Below, one piece after another: positions 7,651 through 16,405 of a stretch of DNA of 39,038 bases; position 1 is the stretch's first letter; each line of letters starts with the position of its first letter. The stretch lies in contig DTUY01000338.1 in NCBI GenBank assembly GCA_012963885.1, forward strand, positions 1 through 39,038, written 5' to 3'. The position numbers and the translations under genes are program-made. Below the pieces are notes generated by a model that saw only the letters and a list, made by a program, of their open reading frames with translations, had not been told where the DNA came from and searched no databases. The DNA comes from Candidatus Poribacteria bacterium. GTDB taxonomy: Bacteria > Poribacteria > WGA-4E > UBA9662.

Positions 7651-8369
7651 TCAATTCCATTCCAGTATTGCCACATATTATCTGGTGTTTCAAACATAAT
7701 ATCATGCGTGTCTTGCCATCTTAACCTGCTGACCGTGGCCATGCGAATCTTTGAACCACAATTTTTGCTGGCGCTGTGCATCATATAATGATGCCAGAAA
7801 CAGGTTGTACCCGCCGGCCCAAAGATCTCTACCGGTTGTGGCAACGGTTTTGTATAAGCTTCTATTCCATTAAGAATTGAATGTGTCTTAAAGTATTTCG
7901 CCGCCATGAGATGTGTGCCCGGCCAAACCGTGAACCCTCCAGACCGATGGACGACATCATTCAGGTTCATGGTGATTCCAAGGGTGAAAGTGCTGACAAC
8001 TCCTTTAACTGTATAACCGTCCATATGGCCTTTTTCAGGTAGAGACCAATCGTTTTCTCCAGTCGGATAGATCATTTTACAGAACGGATTATTGGCGACC
8101 TTCAGTGTTCCTTTACCAACCAGTTCCTCTGCCATGTCGATATGGGGACCATCATGCAGCAGAGACTGGACATCAGGATAATTGGTACAGGGCAGATTTC
8201 CTGTTGGCCCTGCATTGATCCACGTTTCTGAATCATTACGGTCGGCATCGATATGTTCCCAGATCACATCGATTGCCCTTTGGATCAATTGATCAGGAAC
8301 CGTATTATATTTAATGATGTATCCGTTTTTTTCGAAGAATTGCTTATCTTCAGTGGTGAAATAGGGCAT
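7647..8369 (-). CDS. Phytanoyl-CoA dioxygenase (PhyH) family protein
   Basis: This 240-residue Fe(II)/2-oxoglutarate-dependent oxygenase starts at ATG 8369 behind AGAGGA. The iron-binding facial triad is visible: His115 and Asp117 in GHMDGY, and distal His198 in HHYMMHSAS. Arg209, eleven residues later, is suitable for binding 2-oxoglutarate. The N-terminus has the family-typical TTEDKQFFEKNGY. PhyH-like proteins hydroxylate diverse small molecules, so lipid oxidation should not be assumed. The gene lies between a short-chain dehydrogenase and a sugar isomerase and overlaps the latter, so the substrate is probably a small metabolite of that pathway. Confidence 0.85.
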   Translation of the reverse strand: MPYFTTEDKQFFEKNGYIIKYNTVPDQLIQRAIDVIWEHIDADRNDSETWINAGPTGNLPCTNYPDVQSLLHDGPHIDMAEELVGKGTLKVANNPFCKMIYPTGENDWSLPEKGHMDGYTVKGVVSTFTLGITMNLNDVVHRSGGFTVWPGTHLMAAKYFKTHSILNGIEAYTKPLPQPVEIFGPAGTTCFWHHYMMHSASKNCGSKIRMATVSRLRWQDTHDIMFETPDNMWQYWNGIE

Positions 8370-8406
8370 ACTTTACTATCCTCTTTTTTTTAGATAGAAC
8401 TAGCAG

Positions 8407-9195
8407 TTACGACTTTGGTAATGCACGGACTGATCCCGTGGACATACCTCCGTCAACCAGTAGGGTTTGACCTGACACATACTGGCTAGCATCGGAAGCA
8501 AGAAACACCACTGCACCGTCCAGATCTTGTGGTTTTCCTAGACGTTTGAGCGGAATTCGATCAACTAGGTATTCGACCCAATCTTGGTCTTCGTAAAGCA
8601 CTTGGTTTTGGAAGGTTTTGAACCAACCTGGAGCAATACAGTTGACTGTGATACCAAACGGTCCCCAATCGTCAGCTAAACTCATGGTAAGTTGTTTCGT
8701 CCCACCGCGACTGGCGCAATATGGAGCTAGTCCTGCATAACCAAAAACAGATGTTAACGAACCGATGTTGATAATTCGGCCGTAGTTGCGGAGAATCATA
8801 TGTTTGGCTACCGCTTGAGATACGAAAAACGTTCCCTTTAGATTGGTGTCTACCACGGTATCCCAGTCGTCCCAAGTAATTTCCATCGATGGTTTACGAA
8901 TGTTACAACCGGCGTTATTGACAAGGATATCGATTTTTTTATAGTGTTTCACTGCGGCTTGAGCCATATTTTGAATGCTGTCGTAATCCCTGACATCGAG
9001 TTCAAGGGGGAGAACTTTTCTCCCCAGGTCTTCGAGCTCCTTTTTGAAATCGTGCAGTGAATCCGCATTTCGGCTGGTGATGACCAAATCAGCACCGGCT
9101 TTGGCCAATGCCCGACCCATGTACTGACCAAGTCCGCGACTTGTACCGGTTACTATCACAACTTTACCTGATAAATCGAAGAAATTGTTTGCCAT
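8407..9195 (-). CDS. Short-chain dehydrogenase/reductase with YxxxR active site
   Basis: This 262-residue classical SDR starts at ATG 9195 with an upstream GAGG. The cofactor motif is GTSRGLGQYMG (residues 17-27), followed by NNAG (93-96), Asn118, catalytic Ser146 and Tyr159. The normally conserved lysine of YxxxK is Arg163 here (YCASRGG). The C-terminal GQTLLVDGGMSTG is typical. The family oxidises or reduces sugar alcohols, keto-acids or related alcohols with NAD(P). Lys to Arg at the catalytic position usually reduces activity in characterised SDRs, although Arg occurs in some natural lineages. It lies between the alcohol dehydrogenase and dioxygenase genes. Confidence 0.85.
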   Translation of the reverse strand: MANNFFDLSGKVVIVTGTSRGLGQYMGRALAKAGADLVITSRNADSLHDFKKELEDLGRKVLPLELDVRDYDSIQNMAQAAVKHYKKIDILVNNAGCNIRKPSMEITWDDWDTVVDTNLKGTFFVSQAVAKHMILRNYGRIINIGSLTSVFGYAGLAPYCASRGGTKQLTMSLADDWGPFGITVNCIAPGWFKTFQNQVLYEDQDWVEYLVDRIPLKRLGKPQDLDGAVVFLASDASQYVSGQTLLVDGGMSTGSVRALPKS

Positions 9196-9261
9196 TACTG
9201 TCTTACCTCGTCTTTAAGTTCAAAACTCAAGTGCAGAATATGAATCATTGGTAGTTTCAGG

Positions 9262-10290
9262 TTATGGGTTCAAAATCACCTTCACCAACCCTTTTTCCTT
9301 ATCGTACAATCTTTGAAACCATTTAGCTCCTTCAGTCAGTGAAACTTCTGCGCTCAATATTGCATCAACATTAATCTCACCTCGTTCGATCATCTCAAGA
9401 GCGGCCGGATATTCACCGCAAATGGCACAGCTTCCTTGCAACCGAAGTTGTTGGGTGACAACCTTTTGTAGTGGCAGGTTAACGTTTGGTGTCAGGTTGC
9501 CAACCAGTGTGATCGTTCCACCACGACGTACGCTATCGATAGCTGTTTGAACCGTTGGGTCAATACCGACAGCTTCAAAGGCGACATCTGCGCCTCGTCC
9601 ATGTGTTAGTTCTTTAATCTTTTCTGGCACATCATCACCAGCTTTGATACCTAGATCCGCCCCCAGTTGGCCAGCTAACTCTAATCGTTCTGGTTCCAGG
9701 TCAACAACGATAATCTTTCCACAGCCAGCGGCTCGAAGCGCCTGTACGATAAATGAACCAATCATTCCCACTCCCACCACCACGGCGGAATCGTTGACAG
9801 ATATTGGGGTGAGTCCAACTGCATGTAGTGCTACTGCAACTGGTTCGACCATAGCGGCTTGAGTAAAGGAAACTGTGTCAGGGATTTTGTACAGAACATG
9901 CTGCGGTATGGCAACGTATTCGGCAAAAGCACCATGGCGGCAGTATTCTCCTGGAGAGACGCCCAGCACTATCCTGCCCTCACTCAGGTTGTATAAACCT
10001 TTTCGTGTGTACCAGTCTTCCAATTTATAGATGGTTGAATCGAAAGTTACTCTATCACCAATACGCCAATTCTTCACTTCACATCCAATCTCCGCAATCA
10101 CACCAGATGCCTCGTGCCCCATGATCAGAGGCGGAATACGACGGCCACTACTGCCATCAATTCCATGAACATCGCTACCACAAATACCGCAGGCTTTTAC
10201 CTGAATCAGAACTTCGCCTGGCTCATATTTCGGTTTCGGAACGTCTTTGTAGACAAGTGCATTGTAATCTTCTAATACTAGAGCTTTCAC
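9262..10290 (-). CDS. Zinc-type alcohol/polyol dehydrogenase lacking structural-zinc cysteines
   Basis: This 342-residue medium-chain dehydrogenase, like threonine or sorbitol dehydrogenase, is the first gene of the minus-strand operon. It has a GTG start at 10290 after AGGAGA. Catalytic zinc ligands are present as Cys37 (CGICGSD) and His59-Glu60 (GHEASG). The nucleotide-binding segment is VVVGVGMIGS. The structural-zinc lobe, normally four cysteines in the style CxxCxxCx7C, reads YKLEDWYTRKGLYNLSEG, with Lys89, Asp92, Thr95 and Ser103 at the four positions. The fold is therefore probably kept without the second zinc. Oxidation of a secondary alcohol or polyol with NAD(P) is expected; the substrate is unknown. 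Confidence 0.85.
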   Translation of the reverse strand: MKALVLEDYNALVYKDVPKPKYEPGEVLIQVKACGICGSDVHGIDGSSGRRIPPLIMGHEASGVIAEIGCEVKNWRIGDRVTFDSTIYKLEDWYTRKGLYNLSEGRIVLGVSPGEYCRHGAFAEYVAIPQHVLYKIPDTVSFTQAAMVEPVAVALHAVGLTPISVNDSAVVVGVGMIGSFIVQALRAAGCGKIIVVDLEPERLELAGQLGADLGIKAGDDVPEKIKELTHGRGADVAFEAVGIDPTVQTAIDSVRRGGTITLVGNLTPNVNLPLQKVVTQQLRLQGSCAICGEYPAALEMIERGEINVDAILSAEVSLTEGAKWFQRLYDKEKGLVKVILNP

Positions 10291-10457
10291 TTGTTTCTCC
10301 TATCGATTCGAATGTTCAACGCAAACAATGGACAAATCTTTACTTTCAGCATCAGGTAAATACACAAAAATCTCTTTCCCACACGTTGGTTTACCTTTGC
10401 TATATTGCTTCGGACTTTATTTTACACTAAATAGAGCGATATCTTTAAAAAATAATC

Positions 10458-10486
10458 TTGAAGCTATCTAAATTAGTCATTATGAT
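10458..10486 (+). promoter_or_regulatory. Sigma-70-like promoter for the gene at 10545
   Basis: TTGAAG at 10458-10463 and TATGAT at 10481-10486 are separated by 17 bases, close to the housekeeping consensus. The -10 box lies 58 bases before the start codon. The spacing and hexamers fit well, but no transcription data support it. Confidence 0.5.
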
Positions 10487-10544
10487 GTGTGTTGATAGCT
10501 TGTGAAATAGATACAGTATTTAAACTGGGAGTCGTATTAACCGC

Positions 10545-12464
10545 ATGATCAGCAAAGGTAGAGATCAACATCTGGGGTTAACTTGGCGGATCTTATTTAT
10601 TGTTGTGTTGATTGCTCCTGTTAACTGCTATTTCCTAATTCAGATGGAGTTGGTACGCTATACTTTCCCGACTTGGGTTGTTCCTCTTTCAAATGTCGTT
10701 TTTATCTTGGTGGTAATTATAATTATCAATCTCCTCCTGAGTTGGATTTGGCCGAGATCCGTGTTGCGTGCCGATGAACTCATCGTGCTCTATGTGATGT
10801 TGAGCTTGACTACTACCATGGCAGGTTGTGACATGTTGCAAGCGGTATTGTCGGTCTTGGGACACGGATTTTGGTTCGCCACCGAAGAGAACGAGTGGAA
10901 AGAGCTGTTCTGGGATCATCTTCCTAGATGGCTGACCGTTTCTGATAGAAGCGTTTTATACGGGTATTATACCGGTGATTCCAGTCTCTATTTGTCACAT
11001 CATCTGAAAGTTTGGATTCCTGTCTTGCTCGGCTGGCTGTTTCTATTTTTTATGTTGGCCATAATCTTTCTCTGTTTGAATACGATTCTACGTCGTCAGT
11101 GGGCGGATCGGGAACGACTGACATTTCCTATCATTCAACTGCCACTGGAGATGACCAACTCCACCGCCGTTTTCTTCGGAAATAAGCGGATGTGGTTGGG
11201 AGTAGGTATCGCTAGCGGTATCAGTTTGCTTAACGGACTTAGTGTCATATATCCATCACTGCCTTCCCTCCCGATTACGCGGCGTTTCTTTACCTTTAAT
11301 GAACCACCATTGAGTCTCTATGGCGGCGCTATCGTTGCTTTTTATCCTTTCGCTATTGGGATCATGTTTCTGATGCCTTTGGACGTACTATTTTCTACGG
11401 CACTGTTCTATTTTCTGTATCGAAATGAGGTTGCATTGGCTGAAGCTATAGGGTGGCGTGGCCTGCCTAAATTTCCCTATTGGGATCAACAAGCCTTTGG
11501 TGCCTTTGTGGGGCTGTGCGTTTTCTTCGTCTGGATTGGGAAGCACCACTTTAAACAGGTACTGGCAAGTGCCCTGGGACGACCGGCAGAAATTGATGAC
11601 ATGGATCAACCAATACGGTATCGGACGGCTGTCTGGGGGCTTTTTGGGGGACTGTTTCTGTTTGCTTTCGCCCTGTATAGAGCGGGAATGACGTTTTGGA
11701 TAGCCGTTACCTTCACCTTCCTTTTTTTGATTACTCCGATCATTACTACCCGCATCCGTGCTGAGTCCGGTATCTTTGTGCATGCCTATCACTGGTTGGC
11801 ACCGCGGTACATACTAGGGACGATTCTGGGTACTCGACGGCTTGGTCCGCAAAACTTAACCATTTTATCTGTTTGCTTTTTCAACCGAGACTATCGGCCA
11901 CAACAGATGCCGCATCAATTGGAGGCTTTTAAAATTGCTGAGACCACTGGTATTAATCACAGAAGGATGATGTGGGCTATTCTGATCTCCACTGCTCTTG
12001 GTATTCTTGTTGCTTTTTGGGTACAACTTCATCTGTACTATCAGAAAGGTGCCAACTCTGGGTATTATGGTCCTTGGGCACTTGGATATGGACGGGAATA
12101 TTTTAGGCGGCTGACAAACTGGATTTCTTATCCGACCAACACCGATTGGATCAGCGTCTTGTTTATGGGAGTAGGATTTTCTATCATGATGGTGTTGACA
12201 TACTTGCGTGTCAAATTTTTTTGGTTGCCTTTGCATCCGTTGGGTTACGTGATGGCCAGCAACCAGGAGATGTCAGATCTTTGGGCGCCAATTTGTATTT
12301 GTCTAGTATTGAAGTGGACGATTCTCCGGCACGGCGGGATCAGAAGCTATCGACGTGCGGTTCCATTCTTTTTGGGGCTGGTGTTGGGTGACTATCTGAT
12401 GGGCAGTGTCTGGAGTCTTTTAAGTGTCCTGTTGAATACAGATATGTATCAATTTTATCCATAA
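10545..12464 (+). CDS. Polytopic membrane protein, DUF6785/DUF6784-like
   Basis: This 639-residue integral membrane protein has roughly a dozen hydrophobic segments. They include ILFIVVLIAPVNCYFL at the N-terminus, FILVVIIIINLLLSW, WIPVLLGWLFLFFMLAII and the C-terminal VPFFLGLVLGDYLMGSVW. Soluble-looking loops carry LRRQWADRERLTFPIIQLP and LRADELIVLYVMLSLTTTM. These resemble a family of uncharacterised proteins (DUF6785 with C-terminal DUF6784) common in Poribacteria, Planctomycetes and Verrucomicrobia and distantly reminiscent of oligopeptide transporters. A transport role is inferred only from topology. It is divergent from the dehydrogenase/dioxygenase operon and could carry that operon's substrate. 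No strong ribosome binding site is visible. Confidence 0.65.
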   Translation: MISKGRDQHLGLTWRILFIVVLIAPVNCYFLIQMELVRYTFPTWVVPLSNVVFILVVIIIINLLLSWIWPRSVLRADELIVLYVMLSLTTTMAGCDMLQAVLSVLGHGFWFATEENEWKELFWDHLPRWLTVSDRSVLYGYYTGDSSLYLSHHLKVWIPVLLGWLFLFFMLAIIFLCLNTILRRQWADRERLTFPIIQLPLEMTNSTAVFFGNKRMWLGVGIASGISLLNGLSVIYPSLPSLPITRRFFTFNEPPLSLYGGAIVAFYPFAIGIMFLMPLDVLFSTALFYFLYRNEVALAEAIGWRGLPKFPYWDQQAFGAFVGLCVFFVWIGKHHFKQVLASALGRPAEIDDMDQPIRYRTAVWGLFGGLFLFAFALYRAGMTFWIAVTFTFLFLITPIITTRIRAESGIFVHAYHWLAPRYILGTILGTRRLGPQNLTILSVCFFNRDYRPQQMPHQLEAFKIAETTGINHRRMMWAILISTALGILVAFWVQLHLYYQKGANSGYYGPWALGYGREYFRRLTNWISYPTNTDWISVLFMGVGFSIMMVLTYLRVKFFWLPLHPLGYVMASNQEMSDLWAPICICLVLKWTILRHGGIRSYRRAVPFFLGLVLGDYLMGSVWSLLSVLLNTDMYQFYP

Positions 12465-12992
12465 AGACCTATGACATAAACCAAGGCAGGGATGGTTCGC
12501 CATGGAAAGGTACGATCGAAAAAATCGGAGTAAGTTATTGTAATTATTGATAAAATATCTGATAATATTTGACGCATCTTCGTGCTTGGGATTTTATTGA
12601 AGTAATGACTATTTAGATCTAGAAAATGATGATTAGGCAGCTACACCATTTGCCACGTGCTCTAATCTACAATCAACTGCTGAATGGGATTTCCTAAGTT
12701 TTCCCGATCAAGAAGGAATTGGGGGTCTTCAGGTGAACCATCCGTCTGTATGTACCGGTGAAATAGGCGAGCAAATTGATGTCGCCACTAGCTGGACATG
12801 AAACGAAAAAATCTGTTTCTGAGAAACAAAGGGGGAAATTATTACCCGTTATTTGTTTCCGTCAATGAGCAGGTTGACCTGTCGGCCTTGGCCGGAATTG
12901 AGCTCGGCTTCTTCAGATCGACTGAAATGATTTTTGGATGTTTAGCTTGGTATTGTTAGCATCTTGCTAATGCAAAAAGCAGAGAAGTTAAA
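12465..12992. other. Gene-poor spacer with a possible integrase remnant
   Basis: No complete gene is seen. A 53-codon frame at 12798-12959 begins MKRKNLFLRNKGGNYYPLF and contains FFRSTEM, loosely like the N-terminus of tyrosine integrases (LFLRxGxYYxR...SLxTxx). It has no strong binding site (AAGGGGG lies inside it, not before it). Short open stretches in other frames (about 12636-12790) look random or decayed. I see no terminator with a T run after the gene ending at 12464. Confidence 0.25.
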
Positions 12993-13145
12993 ATGCTTAT
13001 TGATGTAGATGTACATACAGCGGAATCAACTAGGTGCCGTCCTTTGATAAATACGGATACACTTTCAATAGACAAGGCCAATATGGAAAAGTTTCTGGCT
13101 GTAACCGGTCATAGCTTTGAGGTAATTGATATACCTGTTCGTTGA
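12993..13145 (+). CDS. 50-aa ORF with TusA/SirA-like ends
   Basis: ATG 12993 follows AGAGAAG at 12981-12987 and the frame runs 50 codons to TGA 13143-13145, 17 bases before the next gene. The peptide starts MLIDVDVHTAESTRCRPLIN and ends KANMEKFLAVTGHSFEVID. The CRPLINT segment recalls the CPxPLxxT active-site start of TusA-like sulfur carriers. The ending recalls their C-terminal strand-helix, with about 25 central residues missing. It may be a shortened remnant or an unrelated small protein. The assignment rests on eye comparison only. Confidence 0.3.
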   Translation: MLIDVDVHTAESTRCRPLINTDTLSIDKANMEKFLAVTGHSFEVIDIPVR

Positions 13146-13162
13146 AGCGAGGAAGCAATTGA

Positions 13163-15193
13163 ATGTTGGTAGGAACTATTTTACCTGAACTCCTGAAATT
13201 GGGCTTGGACCAGTCAGAATCAGAAAAGATCTTTGCCCAAATACGCCAGTTACCGACTGATCTGCCGAGCGATCAGCGTTGGCGTCATATCTCCAAAAAA
13301 GTCTTGAACAAAAACCATCCAATTAAAGTGCATAGGTATTTACATCATTATATCTATCAAGATTGGAATACCGATGAAAGTCCTATACCCGTTTGGACAC
13401 CAGGGAAAAATGACATCAAAAACAGTAATATCTACCGCTTGATGCAGGAAAAAAATATCAGTTCATACAACAGTTTATACAACTGGTCAATAACTGATAA
13501 ACCCTCTTTCTGGCGTAAAATGATAGATCTTTTAAATATCCAGTTTAAGAAACCTTATAGTGAAATCGTGGATTTAAAAGATGGTGTGACATCACCAAAC
13601 TGGCTCAGTTCCGCTGAACTGAATATTGTTGATTCTTGTTTCCGCGCGGCGGATGACGCGCAGGCTGTTGTCTTTCAACCGGAAGGCGACAAAGTTTCCG
13701 CAATCAGCTACAGAGAACTGGAATTGTTGGTCAATCGCATTGCTAACAGTTTGATCAAAGAGGATATCAAAAAGGGAGATTATGTTGGGATTGATATGCC
13801 AATGACACTAGAGTCAGTGGCGATTTATTTAGCTTGTCTCAAAGTTGGAGCAGTGGTAGTCACAATTGCTGATAGTTTCGCTGTCGAAGAGATTAAAGTC
13901 CGCCTGCAAATCGCCGATGTCTCTCTGGTTTTGACTCAGGATTATTTATTGTGGGCAGGTAAAAGATTACCCCTTTATGCTCGAGTTAAAGAAGCCTACC
14001 TTGGTTGTGTAATTGTGATCCGTACGGGTGATGCAGATATTGGCTTAAGAGATCAGGACTTGGTGTGGGAAACTTTTTTATCTGAAAACGATCAGTTTGA
14101 GTCGGTCACCTGTTCCCCCTCAGATTACTGTACAATCCTTTTCTCGTCTGGTACAACGGGTGTCCCGAAAGCAATCCCATGGACACATACCACAGCCATC
14201 AAAGCTGCCAGTGATGCCTATTTGCACCATGATGTCAAAGAAGGAGAGTGCCTGTGCTGGCCAACAAATCTAGGTTGGATGATGGGCCCTTGGCTGGTTT
14301 TTGCTTCTCTGATCAATCAATCAAGTATGGCGCTTTATTATGGCACGCCAACTACAAACGAATTCTCCCAATTTGTAGGTCAGGTGGAAGTCAATATGCT
14401 GGGACTAGTGCCAAGCCTAGTCTCACATTGGCGGGCTATCGATTGTATTCGTCAACATGACTGGTCAAAAATAAAAGTTTTGAGTTCTACTGGTGAATGT
14501 TCCAATCCAGAGGATATGTTTTACTTGATGGCGATGGTCGATTACAAACCGATCATAGAATATTGTGGCGGAACTGAGATTGGAGGAGGTTATATTACTG
14601 GCAGTGTAGTTCAGCCTACTGTACCGGCCTGCTTTTCTACACCAGCTTTGGGTAGCGAGCTGGTCATTCTTGACGCAAACCATGAGCCAGTTGATAATGG
14701 TGAAGTTTTCCTGTTACCTCCTGCCATGGGATTATCGACAGAACTTCTGAATCAAGATCACCATCAGGTTTATTATGGTCATATTCCTCCTTATCAGAAC
14801 CGAATCTGTCGGCGCCACGGCGATCAAATGGAGCGGTTGCCCGGCAACTATTTTCGTGCACACGGCAGATTCGATGATTCCATGAACTTGAGTGGAATAA
14901 AGGTCAGTTCCAACCAGATTGAAGGCGTACTTAACCGGCTCGATTTTGTCAAAGAATCAGCCGCAGTAGCCGTTGCCCCCAAAGGTGGTGGTCCTAGTAA
15001 CCTAATCATTTATGTAGTTGCCCGTGACGGCTGTCAACTAAAGCCAACCGAAATGCAACTGGTTATGCAGGAAGCGATTCGACGAAACCTGAATCCTCTA
15101 TTTAAGATAAGTGATCTACGCTTGGTTGAATTCTTGCCAAGAACCGCTTCAAACAAAGTCATGCGCCGCCAGCTTCGTCAGGACTATGTTTAG
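13163..15193 (+). CDS. Acyl-CoA synthetase (acetyl/acetoacetyl-CoA synthetase-like, ANL superfamily)
   Basis: This is a 676-residue adenylate-forming enzyme; ATG 13163 follows GAGGAA. The ATP-binding P-loop-like motif is SSGTTGVPKAIPWTH at about 328-342. It continues with CLCWPTNLGWMMGPW, IEYCGGTEIGGGYI (the YGGTE-type motif), the hinge region GRFDDSMNLSGIKVSS and the C-terminal catalytic lysine Lys665 in ASNKVMRR. The length and the N-terminal cap (residues 1-150) fit acetyl-CoA or acetoacetyl-CoA synthetase-like proteins, including the plant AAE17/18 type. It activates a short acyl or keto acid to its CoA thioester with ATP. The acetyl-CoA acetyltransferase gene follows 18 bases later, so the two probably form a short-chain ketoacid or fatty-acid unit. 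Confidence 0.85.
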   Translation: MLVGTILPELLKLGLDQSESEKIFAQIRQLPTDLPSDQRWRHISKKVLNKNHPIKVHRYLHHYIYQDWNTDESPIPVWTPGKNDIKNSNIYRLMQEKNISSYNSLYNWSITDKPSFWRKMIDLLNIQFKKPYSEIVDLKDGVTSPNWLSSAELNIVDSCFRAADDAQAVVFQPEGDKVSAISYRELELLVNRIANSLIKEDIKKGDYVGIDMPMTLESVAIYLACLKVGAVVVTIADSFAVEEIKVRLQIADVSLVLTQDYLLWAGKRLPLYARVKEAYLGCVIVIRTGDADIGLRDQDLVWETFLSENDQFESVTCSPSDYCTILFSSGTTGVPKAIPWTHTTAIKAASDAYLHHDVKEGECLCWPTNLGWMMGPWLVFASLINQSSMALYYGTPTTNEFSQFVGQVEVNMLGLVPSLVSHWRAIDCIRQHDWSKIKVLSSTGECSNPEDMFYLMAMVDYKPIIEYCGGTEIGGGYITGSVVQPTVPACFSTPALGSELVILDANHEPVDNGEVFLLPPAMGLSTELLNQDHHQVYYGHIPPYQNRICRRHGDQMERLPGNYFRAHGRFDDSMNLSGIKVSSNQIEGVLNRLDFVKESAAVAVAPKGGGPSNLIIYVVARDGCQLKPTEMQLVMQEAIRRNLNPLFKISDLRLVEFLPRTASNKVMRRQLRQDYV

Positions 15194-15211
15194 CTTAGTG
15201 TTGGAGGAAAT

Positions 15212-16405
15212 ATGAGTTCTGTGGTTCCAAAAGTGGTGATTGTAAAAGCGATACGCACGGCAATTGGCAGTTTTGGCGGTTCATTGAAAGAACTGGAAGC
15301 CAGTCAACTGGGCGCGATTCTGATTGATCATATCATTAAGACCAGCGATCTGGAAAAAGATTTGATCAGCGAAGTCATCATGGGTCAGGTCTATACAGCT
15401 GGGTGCGGTTTGAATCCAGCTCGGATTGCCAGCATCAAGGCAGGATTACCGTATAGCGTACCGGCTACCACGGTGAATCAGGTCTGTGGTTCCGGCCTGA
15501 AGTCGATCATCATGGGTACCGAAAGCATCTTAGCTGACGAATCTAAGGTAGTGATTGCCGGCGGGATGGAGAGTATGAGTCAGACACCATTTTTAGTGTC
15601 AGGTCAACGATGGGGACACAAAATGGGACATCTACAAATGACGGATTCAATCATCAAAGATGGGTTATCGGATCCTTTCCATCATTGCCATATGGGGATT
15701 ACGGCCGAAAACTTAGCCCATCAATATAAACTGTCACGTCAGGAGCAGGACGAATTTGCTTGCTACAGCCAGCAAAAATATCAGCAGGCCTTGAGAGCTG
15801 GTCTGTTCACTAATGAGATTGTACCGATTGAGATACCTCGGAAGAAGAATGCGTCTGTCGTATTTGATCGGGATGAGCATCCACGGGCTGGTGTCTCGAT
15901 TGATTCCTTAGCTAGGTTAAAACCCAGTTTTCAGGATGATGGTACCGTTACCGCCGGAAATTCGTCGGGAATCAATGACGGCGCCTCGGCAGTACTGATG
16001 ATGACGGAAGATAAGGCTAAGCAGTTGGGACTGGAAATCATGTCTGCTGTCAAAGCGTACGCGACTGTTGGTGTTGATCCGAAATACATGGGTATTGGTC
16101 CGGTTTATGCTATTCGCCAGTTGTTGACTAAAGTAGGTTCACAACTGGATAAGATGGATCTATTTGAGTTAAACGAAGCCTTCGCTGCCCAATCTTTAGC
16201 TGTCATCAAAGAATTGGGTTTGGATTGGAGTAAGGTCAACCTCAATGGCGGGGCCATCGCTTTGGGGCATCCGTTAGGTGCCAGCGGCGCCAGAATCACT
16301 ACCACCTTGCTGCATCTAATGAAAGACAGAAATCTCAGACTTGGTATTTCATCCCTGTGTATCGGTGGAGGTATGGGAATTGCTGTTTTATTTGAAAGAT
16401 CTTAA
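15212..16405 (+). CDS. Acetyl-CoA C-acetyltransferase (thiolase)
   Basis: This 397-residue thiolase is of standard length. ATG 15212 is preceded by GGAGGAAAT. The acyl-binding Cys92 lies in NQVCGSGLKS, the catalytic His in NGGAIALGHPLGASG and the second catalytic Cys in SLCIGGGMGIA near the end. It condenses two acetyl-CoA to acetoacetyl-CoA or does the reverse in the cytoplasm. Beside an acetoacetyl-CoA-synthetase-like gene, it fits activation and cleavage of acetoacetate or a similar 3-keto acid; a biosynthetic direction cannot be excluded. Confidence 0.92.
   Translation: MSSVVPKVVIVKAIRTAIGSFGGSLKELEASQLGAILIDHIIKTSDLEKDLISEVIMGQVYTAGCGLNPARIASIKAGLPYSVPATTVNQVCGSGLKSIIMGTESILADESKVVIAGGMESMSQTPFLVSGQRWGHKMGHLQMTDSIIKDGLSDPFHHCHMGITAENLAHQYKLSRQEQDEFACYSQQKYQQALRAGLFTNEIVPIEIPRKKNASVVFDRDEHPRAGVSIDSLARLKPSFQDDGTVTAGNSSGINDGASAVLMMTEDKAKQLGLEIMSAVKAYATVGVDPKYMGIGPVYAIRQLLTKVGSQLDKMDLFELNEAFAAQSLAVIKELGLDWSKVNLNGGAIALGHPLGASGARITTTLLHLMKDRNLRLGISSLCIGGGMGIAVLFERS

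Noticed and set aside
12798..12959. 53-codon frame resembling the N-terminus of a tyrosine integrase
   Set aside because: The match is loose, the catalytic domain is absent and no attachment site or other mobile gene is nearby, so it is only mentioned as a possible remnant.
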